8,513 nucleotides of DNA from positions 1-8,513 of the forward strand of contig JBGQAU010000101.1 in the NCBI GenBank assembly GCA_041494445.1, read 5' to 3'. Position numbers and translations under genes: made by a program. Origin of the DNA: JAIQFR01 sp041494445 (GTDB taxonomy: Bacteria > Acidobacteriota > Polarisedimenticolia > Polarisedimenticolales > JAIQFR01). The notes below the pieces were generated by a model. That model ran no database searches, had not been told where the DNA came from, and saw only the letters and a program-made list of their open reading frames with translations. Shown here piece by piece: positions 1-6,310 of the stretch. Position 1 is the first letter of the stretch; each line of letters begins with the position of its first letter.

Positions 1-47
1 CCGCCGTCGGCCCTTCGGCGGGGACGACCGCGCCGGATGATACCTCA

Positions 48-82
48 ACACCTGTCCCTGAAATGAGTGCCTGACCCCGGGA
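48..82. repeat. REP/RAYT-end-like motif (candidate)
   Basis: Two near-identical blocks sit in direct orientation: ACCTGTCCC at 50-58 and GCCTGACCCC at 69-78, separated by a short AT-richer spacer containing AAATGAGT. The pattern of tgCCTG(T/A)CCCC beside an AAAT-type tract resembles the ends of Y1-transposase (RAYT) associated repeats as I remember them from several GC-rich phyla. No transposase gene is present in the window, so at most this is a solitary, non-autonomous copy or a remnant. The assignment rests on motif memory only. Confidence 0.3.
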
Positions 83-140
83 TGTGAAGTAGCCCGCTCC
101 GCCGCCACCTTTCGGCTGCACTCGCGGTCGGGAACGACAG

Positions 141-157
141 ACCCGGTAGGTCCGGAT
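141..157 (-). terminator. Weak hairpin just after rpmF, possible terminator
   Basis: Read on the minus strand, ATCCGG, loop ACCTA, CCGGGT can form a 6-bp stem (one G-T pair) starting 7 nt after the rpmF stop codon. It is followed by only a few scattered T residues, not a run, so it is a poor intrinsic terminator. It may instead protect the 3' end of the mRNA, or be chance in GC-rich sequence. Confidence 0.25.
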
Positions 158-163
158 TCGGTC

Positions 164-346
164 CTACACCTCGGGAGGCTCGATGACCTCCCGCCCCTTG
201 TAGTACCCGCAGTGCGGGCAAACCCGGTGCGGGAGCTTCTTCTCGTGGCAGTTGGGACAGACGGACAGCCCCGTCTCCGCCAGCGCGTCGTGAGTGCGCC
301 GCTTGTCGCGGCGAGCTCGGGAGTGGCGTCTCTTCGGATTCGGCAT
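164..346 (-). CDS. rpmF: 50S ribosomal protein L32
   Basis: This 60-residue protein is the small zinc-ribbon protein L32 of the large ribosomal subunit. It starts MPNPKRRHSRARRDKRRTH, the typical basic N-terminus that threads into rRNA, and carries a four-cysteine zinc site (C30, C33, C43, C46, in CPNC and CPHC), so it is the zinc-binding form. Its length matches the family. The ATG at 344-346 is fixed by the conserved N-terminus; the same frame stays open far upstream, but that extension overlaps yceD and is not real. A modest GGCGGGAA lies upstream as ribosome binding site. It follows yceD after 62 bp on the same strand, the classical YceD-L32 arrangement, and is probably transcribed from the promoter in front of yceD. 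Confidence 0.97.
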   Translation of the reverse strand: MPNPKRRHSRARRDKRRTHDALAETGLSVCPNCHEKKLPHRVCPHCGYYKGREVIEPPEV

Positions 347-376
347 CGTCGTTCCCGCCGGCGGTCCCGCGCTCCC

Positions 377-399
377 CCGGCGGCCGCAAGGCCGGCCGG
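377..399 (-). other. Intercistronic GC-rich hairpin between yceD and rpmF
   Basis: The gap between the yceD stop and the rpmF start can fold into a 9-bp stem (CCGGC plus GGCC, paired with GGCC plus GCCGG) with one bulged base and a 4-nt loop, which reads TTGC on the transcribed strand. No T-run follows, so it is not an obvious terminator. It could adjust the level of rpmF message relative to yceD by processing or pausing. In sequence this GC-rich, chance hairpins are common. Confidence 0.3.
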
Positions 400-408
400 G
401 CGAGGGCG

Positions 409-930
409 CTATCGCCGTTTCCTGAACTGAAGAAGCGGTGCCAGACGAGCGTCGATGGCCTCGTCGGCGCAGTCGCAGTCGGTCGTGTTCCGGTTGGCCC
501 CGCATCGGGGGCACAGCCCCTTGCAGCCCTCCCTGCAAACGGGCTTCAAGGGGAGATTGAGATAGATCTGCTCCGAGGCGATCTGGACGAGGTCGGCCTT
601 TCCCTCGCGCGTGTAGAACAGCGACGTATCCTCCTCCCCGATCCTCGCCTCGCCTGCGGCGAACTCCGCCGCCTCGGGAACCAGCGTCAGCCGGAATGCG
701 GGCGTGAGGCGCGCCTCGAACGGCTCGGTGCACCGGCTGCACGCCAGTTCGACGTTCGCTTCGAGCCGCGCACTCAGCATCACGCCGAGATCCCCGGGCG
801 TCGCCCGGCCCACCAGCCTCGCCCTCATGACACGGAGCCCGTCGGCGCCGGCCCCGGTCACGGAGGAGAGGTCGAGTTCCCCGTCGAAGGCGACCCCTTC
901 GCGCTCTATCTCGTTAATATCAATGAACAT
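409..930 (-). CDS. yceD: YceD/DUF177 family protein
   Basis: This 173-residue protein belongs to the YceD (DUF177) family, almost always encoded directly upstream of rpmF. Members have been linked to 23S rRNA accumulation or ribosome assembly, although the biochemical role is not well defined. Visible hallmarks are the start MFIDINEIEREGV, a first CSRC pair (C64, C67) after the beta-rich N-terminal half, and the C-terminal signature CREGCKGLCPRCGANRN (132-148) followed by CDC (152-154), which suggests metal binding. Length is normal. The ATG at 928-930 agrees with the family N-terminus. No Shine-Dalgarno sequence is seen, and the predicted transcript starts only about 15 nt upstream. rpmF follows 62 bp downstream. 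It is cytoplasmic: no signal peptide or membrane segment is seen. Confidence 0.93.
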   Translation of the reverse strand: MFIDINEIEREGVAFDGELDLSSVTGAGADGLRVMRARLVGRATPGDLGVMLSARLEANVELACSRCTEPFEARLTPAFRLTLVPEAAEFAAGEARIGEEDTSLFYTREGKADLVQIASEQIYLNLPLKPVCREGCKGLCPRCGANRNTTDCDCADEAIDARLAPLLQFRKRR

Positions 931-951
931 CTTGGTACCGGCAAAGCGCGA

Positions 952-979
952 ATTATAGCATCGGGAGGTGGGGTGTCAA
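952..979 (-). promoter_or_regulatory. Near-consensus sigma-70 promoter for yceD-rpmF
   Basis: On the minus strand a perfect TTGACA (complement of 974-979) and a perfect TATAAT (complement of 952-957) are separated by 16 bp. Transcription should start near 945, giving a leader of about 15 nt before the yceD ATG at 930. Such a strong match fits the constitutive high expression expected for a ribosomal protein operon. It lies just beyond the stop codon of the upstream gene (1028), so yceD-rpmF is probably transcribed independently of it. Confidence 0.85.
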
Positions 980-1027
980 GCGAGTGGGGGGCGCGAGTGG
1001 AGCGCCTCGACGACGCGACGAGAGAGG

Positions 1028-2515
1028 TCAGCCGAGTTTTTCGAGCTCCTGCATCGCGGCCTCGTGGCTGGGGACCGTCTGGAGGGCCTGCTCGAACTGT
1101 TTGCGCGCTCGCAGCTTCAGTCCCCGCCTCTTGTAGAGTCGGCCGAGGCTCACCATGTAGTCGGCATTCCACGGGTCGAACTCCGTGGCTTTGAGGTAAT
1201 TCTGCTCCGCCATGCGCTGCCAGCGCGCATCGGGGTTGCGGATCTGGCACTCCGCCATCAGAAAGTAGAACCGGGCGTCCTCGGGAGCGAAAGAGATCGC
1301 GAGCTTCGCGTACTGAATCGCGTTGTGGTAATCCCCCTCCCGCACGAACTTGCGGGCCTTCGTGTAGTACGAGTCGGCCACTTTCTCGTTTTTCTCGATC
1401 ACCCTCCTCGTGTGCGTCTTGTCCATCTCGACGCGCACGAACAGGTCGTCGAGCCCGATCGCGTCGCCCGCGGGCGAGTCTTCCTGCCTGGCAACGGGAT
1501 CGGCGGAGCGGGCCTGGCTGAGCGTCAGGTACGCCTCGACCAGCCGGCTGTCGATCACGGCGAGCTCGGCGCGCAGCTTCTCCTTGACGTGGGGGAGCAC
1601 GCGATCCCTGGCGAATCGCTCCTTCGTCTCGCGGTAGGCGGTCTCGATGTCCTCTCGCGTCGCGGTGGGCGTCACCCCGAGGATCTGGTAGGCGGTCTCG
1701 TTCTTGAGCTCCTCGTATCTCTGGGTGATCGCCTTTCGCTGAAGCGACTCGAGCGCAACGTGGTCCGCGTGATCGCGGAGAATCGTCGCCACCTGGAACG
1801 GCCCTTCCGCGACGGGCGGATCGTGGACGACGACCCCCATCACCAGCAGGCCGTACAGGAAACGACAGGCGAGATCCTCCTCCCCAGACGGGAGAATCGA
1901 GAGGATCTCTTTCAGGGAGCTGGAGCCATCCACGCGGGAGAGAATGAACCCGTGGGCGGGCGAGAGCGCGAGGCGCTCCACCGGGACCGGCGAGGGGACG
2001 TGGATCCCGAGGCGGTTGTCGAGGCCCCGCAGCGCATCCTTGAGCGGGTCGAAACCGGCCATCCCGCCGATTCCCTTGAGGATCACCTCGAAGGTGCTCA
2101 GGATGTCGCTCTCGAAGATCTCCTGCAGGAGCCATCCTTCGCTGAAGCGCGCGGTCCCGCCGTCCCACTTGAAGACCATCTCGATCACCCGCTCCACGAT
2201 GAAGCGGACGGTGTGAGACAGGGCGTCCTTACCGATCAAACCCCGGTTGACAAGAGCTTGCGCGAGGTCCTTGGACTCGCCGATGCTTCGGCGTGCCTCC
2301 GCGAGCGCCCCCGCCGAGATCTTCCCCTCGCTCACCAGGCGCCGTCCGAGGTCTTCGTCCTCGGAGGAGGACTCGGCGTACAGGATCATGCCGCGGTCGA
2401 AGTAGATCCGCTTCTCGATCCCGCCGCGGGCGAGGTGCAGCACGCCGGAGCTCTCCCCGAGGTAGAGGTCGCGGAAGATCTCCGCGAGGCTGTGGCTGCT
2501 GAAGTGTTCCTGCAT
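1028..2515 (-). CDS. DUF4388 / J-like / TPR domain protein
   Basis: A 495-residue, apparently cytoplasmic protein with three parts. Residues 1 to about 120 match the DUF4388 (PatA N-terminal-like) pattern: an early LAEIFRDLYLGESSGVLHL followed by an IYFDRGMILYAES strand-turn, then LGRRLVSEGKIS. Residues about 185-235 look like a winged-helix segment (DGSSSLKEIL to LLVMGVVV). Residues about 272-335 resemble a J domain (AYQILGVTPTATREDIETAY), but the HPD tripeptide expected after helix II is absent. Residues 381-490 hold at least two TPR-like repeats. DUF4388 proteins are frequent in Myxococcota, Acidobacteriota and Geobacter relatives, often in signalling or motility contexts; the exact role here is unknown. 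The ATG at 2513-2515 is preferred because DUF4388 starts right there; an upstream in-frame ATG at 2635 would cover the divergent promoter region and overlap the opposite gene. The SD is weak. Confidence 0.85.
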   Translation of the reverse strand: MQEHFSSHSLAEIFRDLYLGESSGVLHLARGGIEKRIYFDRGMILYAESSSEDEDLGRRLVSEGKISAGALAEARRSIGESKDLAQALVNRGLIGKDALSHTVRFIVERVIEMVFKWDGGTARFSEGWLLQEIFESDILSTFEVILKGIGGMAGFDPLKDALRGLDNRLGIHVPSPVPVERLALSPAHGFILSRVDGSSSLKEILSILPSGEEDLACRFLYGLLVMGVVVHDPPVAEGPFQVATILRDHADHVALESLQRKAITQRYEELKNETAYQILGVTPTATREDIETAYRETKERFARDRVLPHVKEKLRAELAVIDSRLVEAYLTLSQARSADPVARQEDSPAGDAIGLDDLFVRVEMDKTHTRRVIEKNEKVADSYYTKARKFVREGDYHNAIQYAKLAISFAPEDARFYFLMAECQIRNPDARWQRMAEQNYLKATEFDPWNADYMVSLGRLYKRRGLKLRARKQFEQALQTVPSHEAAMQELEKLG

Positions 2516-2618
2516 CCGCTTCGCGGTCCCAGACCCCCGCCCCGGCCGCCCGAATCGCCGCGCGATCCCTATAATGGTCCCGGACACAATATAACTACCG
2601 GATCGGGAAAGGAAAGCC
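2516..2618. promoter_or_regulatory. Divergent promoter region between the DUF4388 and TPR genes
   Basis: This short region is clearly more AT-rich than its surroundings around 2570-2597. A perfect plus-strand TATAAT lies at 2570-2575, but no good -35 stands 16-18 bp before it. A second AT-rich block (AATATAACTA, 2588-2597) contains TATATT on the minus strand, a possible -10 for the leftward gene. The plus-strand gene has a purine-rich ribosome site, AAAGGAAAG (2608-2616), a few bases ahead of its GTG start at 2619. Start sites on both strands are inferred. Confidence 0.5.
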
Positions 2619-4103
2619 GTGCTGCGCCAAGCCATCGTGGTCCTGTCGGTGACGGCCCTGTGCCACCCCCAGGTGGTGGCGCGCCCGGCGGCGGAAGCCG
2701 CACGCCCCGGCGCTCGCTCGGAGGTCGTGCAGCTCCTTCATGACGGTCGGTTCGACGAGGCCGAAGAGAGCCTCGCGGAAGGGGGACCGTTTCCGGCCGG
2801 GGTCGACCGCGACTTTCTTCGGGCCTTCGTTTTCTATTGGCGCCTCCTCTACGACGAGAGGGACCCGGGTCTCAAGGTCGCCTTCGAGGCTCGCCTGGAT
2901 GCGGCGCAGGCCTCCGCCGAGGCTCGGCTGAACGTCGCGCCTCGCGACGCGGAAGCGCTACTCTGGATCGGAACGGCCCATCTCTTCCTCGCGGAGCTTC
3001 GCGCGACCGACAAGCGGCCTTTCGCCGCCGCCAGCGAGGCGCGGCGCGCCAGGCGCGCGCTCGAGGCGGCGAAGGACACGGACCCCGGGCTGGCCGACGC
3101 ATCGTTCGGGCTCGGGACGGTGGACGTGCTGGCCGACGAGCTCCCTTCGCTGGCCAGAAAACTGACCTCGATCCTCGGTCTCTCCGGCGATCGGGCGCGC
3201 GGATTGCGGGAACTCGAGCGCGCCGCGCGCGAGGGCAAGGTCTTCTCTCTCGAGGCGCGGCTTTCTCTGCTGCTCTCCGCTCGGTCGAGCCGCAGGAACA
3301 GGGATTACGAGAGGTCGCTGCAGGAGGCCGACCTCGCTGCGGCCTCCACTCCGGCGTCGGTCGCCGCCCTCCGCGGCGCCGCTCGCGTGCGGCTCGCGCT
3401 CGGGGCCGCGCCGAGAGCCGCTGCGGAGCTGGACGCCGCGCTCGCGATCGCCGCCCGCGCGCCTCGCACGGACCGCGCCGTTCTAGCGAGCCTGCTCGTG
3501 GAACGGGCGCAGGCGGAGCTGGCTCTCTTCCGGCCGGACCTCGCCCTCGAGGGGCTGCGCCGTCTCGTTCCTCTCGGGGCCCTCCCGCCGGCGATCCGCA
3601 AGGACGGCGCGGAGGTCGCGCGAACGGCCACGTCGGCGGTGCCGGTCCCTCCTTGGTTCGCCGAGGTCGCGGGAGCGCTCGGGATGGATCCACCCTCGTC
3701 CGTGGACGGAGAGGCCCGGACCGACAACGCGTCATGGCGGAAGGCGATCCCCGCGCTCGAGCTCGAGCGAAAGGGGGAACCCGACCGGGCCGCCGAGCGT
3801 CTCGTGGCGCTCGCGGCCGAAGCCCCGGACGACGCGATCCTCGCGCTCTTGGCAGGCCGCGCGGAGCTCCTGACGGGGCGTCCCGCCAGGGCTCGATCGT
3901 GGCTCTCGCGGGCGGAGGTCTCGCCCCGGCTTCCGCAGGCCTGGCTCGGGCCGTGCCTTCTCCTCGGCGGGGCCGCCGCCGATCTCGCGGGCGACCGCGC
4001 CGCCGCGGTCGCGCTCTACCGGCGCGCGACCGAAGCCCCGGTGTTCGTCGCGAAAGAGGCCGCTTGGTTTCACCTCAGCGTCCCGTACCGGGGGCCCTCG
4101 TGA
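2619..4103 (+). CDS. Exported TPR-repeat protein
   Basis: A 494-residue, alanine/arginine/leucine-rich protein. The N-terminus (MLRQAIVVLSVTALCHPQVVARPA) reads as a signal peptide with probable cleavage near VVARPA; the cysteine does not sit in a proper lipobox. The rest is mostly paired helices typical of TPR proteins: 36-55, 96-124, 135-172, a middle block around 173-205 (LPSLARKLTSILGLSGDRAR then GLRELERAAREG) that recalls a recurring family of periplasmic TPR proteins, then repeats at 225-320 and 372-475. No catalytic motif is seen, so a scaffolding or binding role in the periplasm is the reasonable inference. Start is GTG at 2619 with AAAGGAAAG just upstream. Its TGA overlaps the next gene's GTG by 4 nt, implying translational coupling. 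Confidence 0.75.
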   Translation: MLRQAIVVLSVTALCHPQVVARPAAEAARPGARSEVVQLLHDGRFDEAEESLAEGGPFPAGVDRDFLRAFVFYWRLLYDERDPGLKVAFEARLDAAQASAEARLNVAPRDAEALLWIGTAHLFLAELRATDKRPFAAASEARRARRALEAAKDTDPGLADASFGLGTVDVLADELPSLARKLTSILGLSGDRARGLRELERAAREGKVFSLEARLSLLLSARSSRRNRDYERSLQEADLAAASTPASVAALRGAARVRLALGAAPRAAAELDAALAIAARAPRTDRAVLASLLVERAQAELALFRPDLALEGLRRLVPLGALPPAIRKDGAEVARTATSAVPVPPWFAEVAGALGMDPPSSVDGEARTDNASWRKAIPALELERKGEPDRAAERLVALAAEAPDDAILALLAGRAELLTGRPARARSWLSRAEVSPRLPQAWLGPCLLLGGAAADLAGDRAAAVALYRRATEAPVFVAKEAAWFHLSVPYRGPS

Positions 4104-5557
4104 AGCGCCACGGCGTCTTGGCGCTCGCCGCGCTGCTCGCCGCAGGGATCCTCATGGCCAGGGGCGCGGCGTGGCTCAGGACACGAGGGACGCGGGCGGG
4201 AGATCCCGCATCGCGCCTTCCGTCGCGTGGGCTCCTGATCACGTTTCGCGGCGACGATCTCGGCGCTCGAGTGTCGGAGCTGGCCCGGTTCCCCCTCTAC
4301 CGCGAGCTGATCGGAAGCGGGATGACCGCGAAGATCCGCCGGGTCCTGAGGTGGGGGGCCTCGGTGCCCGATCCGTGGGAGGCCGTGCCTTCCGCGGGGA
4401 CCTCCGCTCTGGGCGTTTACCGGAAGGGCTGGACGATCGTAACGTCGGCGGCGGGTACCGCACGCGTCGCGATCTCCCGCGAGGAGGGAGGCTGGCGGCT
4501 GCTCGCGTCGGACGTTGCGCTTCTCCCGAGGCCGGGCGACCCCCGGAAAGGTACCGGCCCCCGGCTCGCCCGCGGGGAGATGGAGATCGACGTGGACGTG
4601 CCCGGGTGCGTGAGCGCGGCGGCGGGGGCCCGGCGCGAATGGGAGCCGCTGCTGCCGCAGAAGGCGGTGGGCCGCCTCCGCGCCGACCGCGGCCGGCTGC
4701 AAGAGCGCTGGGAGATCGCGTGCGGGGACGGATGCCTTCTCGACCTTCTCGACGCCCACGGCGCGGCCGGTGCCGAGGCCCGCGGCTGGCCCGCGATTCC
4801 AGATTCGGCCGAGGCGGTGGCCTGGTTCCTTCTCGACCCGCTGCGGCTCGCCGACGCGGGGGCGCCCCGTCCCGGCGCGGAGGCGTTCTCGGCGCTCACG
4901 AGGCTCGGCCAGATCGAGCAGTTCGTCGGCATCCCCGTGAGGCGGGAGATGGCCTCGGCACTCGCCGGCCCCGGCGTCGTGGCGCTGATCGACGGCGGAG
5001 GCGAGGAGGACCCTCGTCCCCTCCTCGCTCTCGATCTGGCCGATCCGGACCGGGCCCGGAGGGCGCTTTATCGCGTGACCGCGCTGGGCGTGCTCAGCGG
5101 CGCGATCCGCGAATCCTCCTATCGCGGCGTGCCCATCGCCTCCTGGGCCGCGGGAGGGAGGCGCGTCCCGATCGAGCCCGCGGCGGCGGTGGACGCGGGG
5201 CTCCTCCTCCTGGCGCTTCGCCGGGCGGACATCGCGGATGCCATCGACCGGCTCCGCGCGGCCACCCCGTCCGGCGGATCCGGCGGCCTGCGGAAGGAGA
5301 CCGCCGCGCTTGCGCGCGGCGCGTGGAAGGCGGCGAGCCGCTCCGCCTCGCTCACCAGGGCCTGGGAGCGAATCCTCGGCGGCGAGGCACCACCCTCCGC
5401 GGCGCCGGATGCGGGAGTCACCCGCGCGGTGCTGAGGAAGGAAGGAAACCGCTGGATCCTCGACGCGTCCGGCAGCGCGCCCGCGCTGGCGCTCGAGCCG
5501 CTGCTGCCCTCACTGCGGAGGATCTTCCGGACGTGGCCCGATCGAGAGCGGCGCTGA
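4100..5557 (+). CDS. Signal-anchored protein of unknown function, coupled to the TPR gene
   Basis: A 485-residue protein starting at a GTG that overlaps the previous gene's stop (GTGA, 4100-4103). Residues 5-20 form one hydrophobic stretch after a KRH start, so it is exported or N-terminally anchored with its bulk in the periplasm. The body alternates beta-like stretches with surface helices: LLITFRGDDLGARVSELARF (45-64), then AVAWFLLDPLRLAD (239-252), a block SALTRLGQIEQFVGIPVRRE (264-283), GPGVVALIDGG (290-300), PLLALDLADPDRARRAL (307-323), and YRGVPIASW (341-349). This layout, with a surface-exposed 'lG/GV' core and a YrG.pi motif, recalls DUF3352-type exported proteins, but I cannot confirm membership. 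No catalytic signature is seen. It most likely works with its TPR partner. Its stop lies 5 bp from the convergent transglycosylase stop. Confidence 0.7.
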   Translation: MKRHGVLALAALLAAGILMARGAAWLRTRGTRAGDPASRLPSRGLLITFRGDDLGARVSELARFPLYRELIGSGMTAKIRRVLRWGASVPDPWEAVPSAGTSALGVYRKGWTIVTSAAGTARVAISREEGGWRLLASDVALLPRPGDPRKGTGPRLARGEMEIDVDVPGCVSAAAGARREWEPLLPQKAVGRLRADRGRLQERWEIACGDGCLLDLLDAHGAAGAEARGWPAIPDSAEAVAWFLLDPLRLADAGAPRPGAEAFSALTRLGQIEQFVGIPVRREMASALAGPGVVALIDGGGEEDPRPLLALDLADPDRARRALYRVTALGVLSGAIRESSYRGVPIASWAAGGRRVPIEPAAAVDAGLLLLALRRADIADAIDRLRAATPSGGSGGLRKETAALARGAWKAASRSASLTRAWERILGGEAPPSAAPDAGVTRAVLRKEGNRWILDASGSAPALALEPLLPSLRRIFRTWPDRERR

Positions 5558-5562
5558 AGGGG

Positions 5563-6243
5563 TCAGGGAGCGGCCGCGAGCCGTCCCGCGCGGTCCAGGA
5601 CCCGTACCACGTACGACAGCGTCTCGCGGAAGGGGGGAATCGCGCCGTAGCGGTCGACGGATCCCTCCCCCGCGTTGTACCCCGCGAGAGCCAGATCCGT
5701 CCGGCCGCCGAACCGATCGAGGAGCCAGCGCAGGTACCGCGCGCTCCCCTCGAGGTTCTGGGCGGGATCGAAAACGTCTTGCGTGGCGAAGCGTTGCGCC
5801 GTGGCGGGAATGAGCTGGCCCAGGCCGCAGGCCCCGCGGTACGACACCGCGAACGCGTTGAAATCGGATTCGACCTTGACGACCGCGGTCAGAAGCGCCG
5901 GATCGATGCCGTTGCGCTGCGCCGCCTCCCCGACCAGGTCCGCGTACGGTCCCGCCACCTCGCGCCAGCGCCCCCCGGTCTGCAACTCCACTGCGAGAGC
6001 CGAGGCGAGCTCGGTCAGCCCGGCAGGAGCGGCATCGTCGGGGCTTGCCTCCTGCCCAACGATCCTCTCCGCAGGAACGTTGATGGTGCCACCCTCTTCG
6101 AGCTCGAGCACCGCCACCCCGGCGCGTATGTCCCAGCTCCGGACCGCGAGCGCGCGCCCGTCGTCGAAGATCACGCGCTGCCCCGCGAGCGCGGCGCCTG
6201 CCGCCGCGCAAAGCCCTACGCACAAGACCGCCAAGGACCTCAT
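5563..6243 (-). CDS. Lytic transglycosylase (SLT domain) with N-terminal small beta domain
   Basis: A 226-residue exported peptidoglycan lytic transglycosylase, which cleaves the MurNAc-GlcNAc bond to form 1,6-anhydroMurNAc ends. Residues 1-20 are a signal peptide ending in an Ala-rich site (GAALA, then GQR). Residues 22-63 form a small beta-rich module (VIFDDGRALAV to GGTINVPAERIVG) seen in front of SLT domains in Acidobacteriota-like proteins. The SLT domain spans about 100-220: catalytic Glu125 in KVESDFN, then YRGACGLGQLIPATAQRF, NLEGSARYLRWLLDRFGG, and GYNAGEG before IPPFRETLSYV. All family landmarks are present; GLGQL stands where GLMQL is commoner. It starts at ATG 6241-6243 with an AGGGAG very close upstream. 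It lies 67 bp behind mutL on the same strand and may be cotranscribed with it. Confidence 0.93.
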   Translation of the reverse strand: MRSLAVLCVGLCAAAGAALAGQRVIFDDGRALAVRSWDIRAGVAVLELEEGGTINVPAERIVGQEASPDDAAPAGLTELASALAVELQTGGRWREVAGPYADLVGEAAQRNGIDPALLTAVVKVESDFNAFAVSYRGACGLGQLIPATAQRFATQDVFDPAQNLEGSARYLRWLLDRFGGRTDLALAGYNAGEGSVDRYGAIPPFRETLSYVVRVLDRAGRLAAAP

Positions 6244-6310
6244 GACTCCCTATATACGGGGCTCAGGCGCCGGCGTCAACCCGGACGGTCGATTCAGGAA
6301 GAAAACCTGC
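6244..6310 (-). other. Short gap between mutL and the transglycosylase gene
   Basis: This 67-bp gap holds the transglycosylase ribosome site, AGGGAG (complement of 6246-6251), and a short TATATA just upstream that is too close to the start codon to be a useful -10. No terminator-like hairpin with a T-run is evident, consistent with read-through from mutL. Confidence 0.4.

Larger units (their letters stand above)
1..163. other. Intergenic region downstream of rpmF, no gene seen
   Basis: No credible coding region is visible on either strand. The only open frame crossing it on the minus strand runs through rpmF in a wrong frame. In many bacteria plsX follows rpmF; no plsX start (the usual early ALDAMGGD motif) is visible here. 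The region contains a weak hairpin at 141-157, a REP-like motif at 48-82, and a small GC-rich inverted repeat at the extreme left (CCGCCG at 1-6, CGGCGG at 16-21) that may belong to a feature outside the window. Confidence 0.6.

Noticed and set aside
347..742. 192-residue version of L32
   Set aside because: The N-terminal 132 residues overlap yceD in another frame. The conserved L32 start MPNPKRRHS fixes the true length at 60.
906..2168. 420-codon minus-strand frame overlapping the DUF4388 gene
   Set aside because: It is a frame-shifted shadow of the DUF4388 gene, Arg/Gly/Pro-rich, and it overlaps the yceD promoter and start.
2516..2635. 40-residue N-terminal extension of the DUF4388 protein from an ATG at 2635
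   Set aside because: It would span the TATAAT-bearing divergent promoter and the start of the opposite gene, and DUF4388 homology begins at the ATG at 2515.
968..2743. 591-codon open frame on the plus strand
   Set aside because: It is antisense to the DUF4388/TPR gene and runs across the divergent promoter and into the next gene. The real gene on the other strand shows domain structure; this one shows none.
2837..4099. Long N-terminal extension of the 485-residue protein
   Set aside because: The frame is open, but it lies wholly inside the TPR gene. The extension is an Arg/Gly/Pro-rich shadow, while the hydrophobic export segment begins right after the GTG at 4100.
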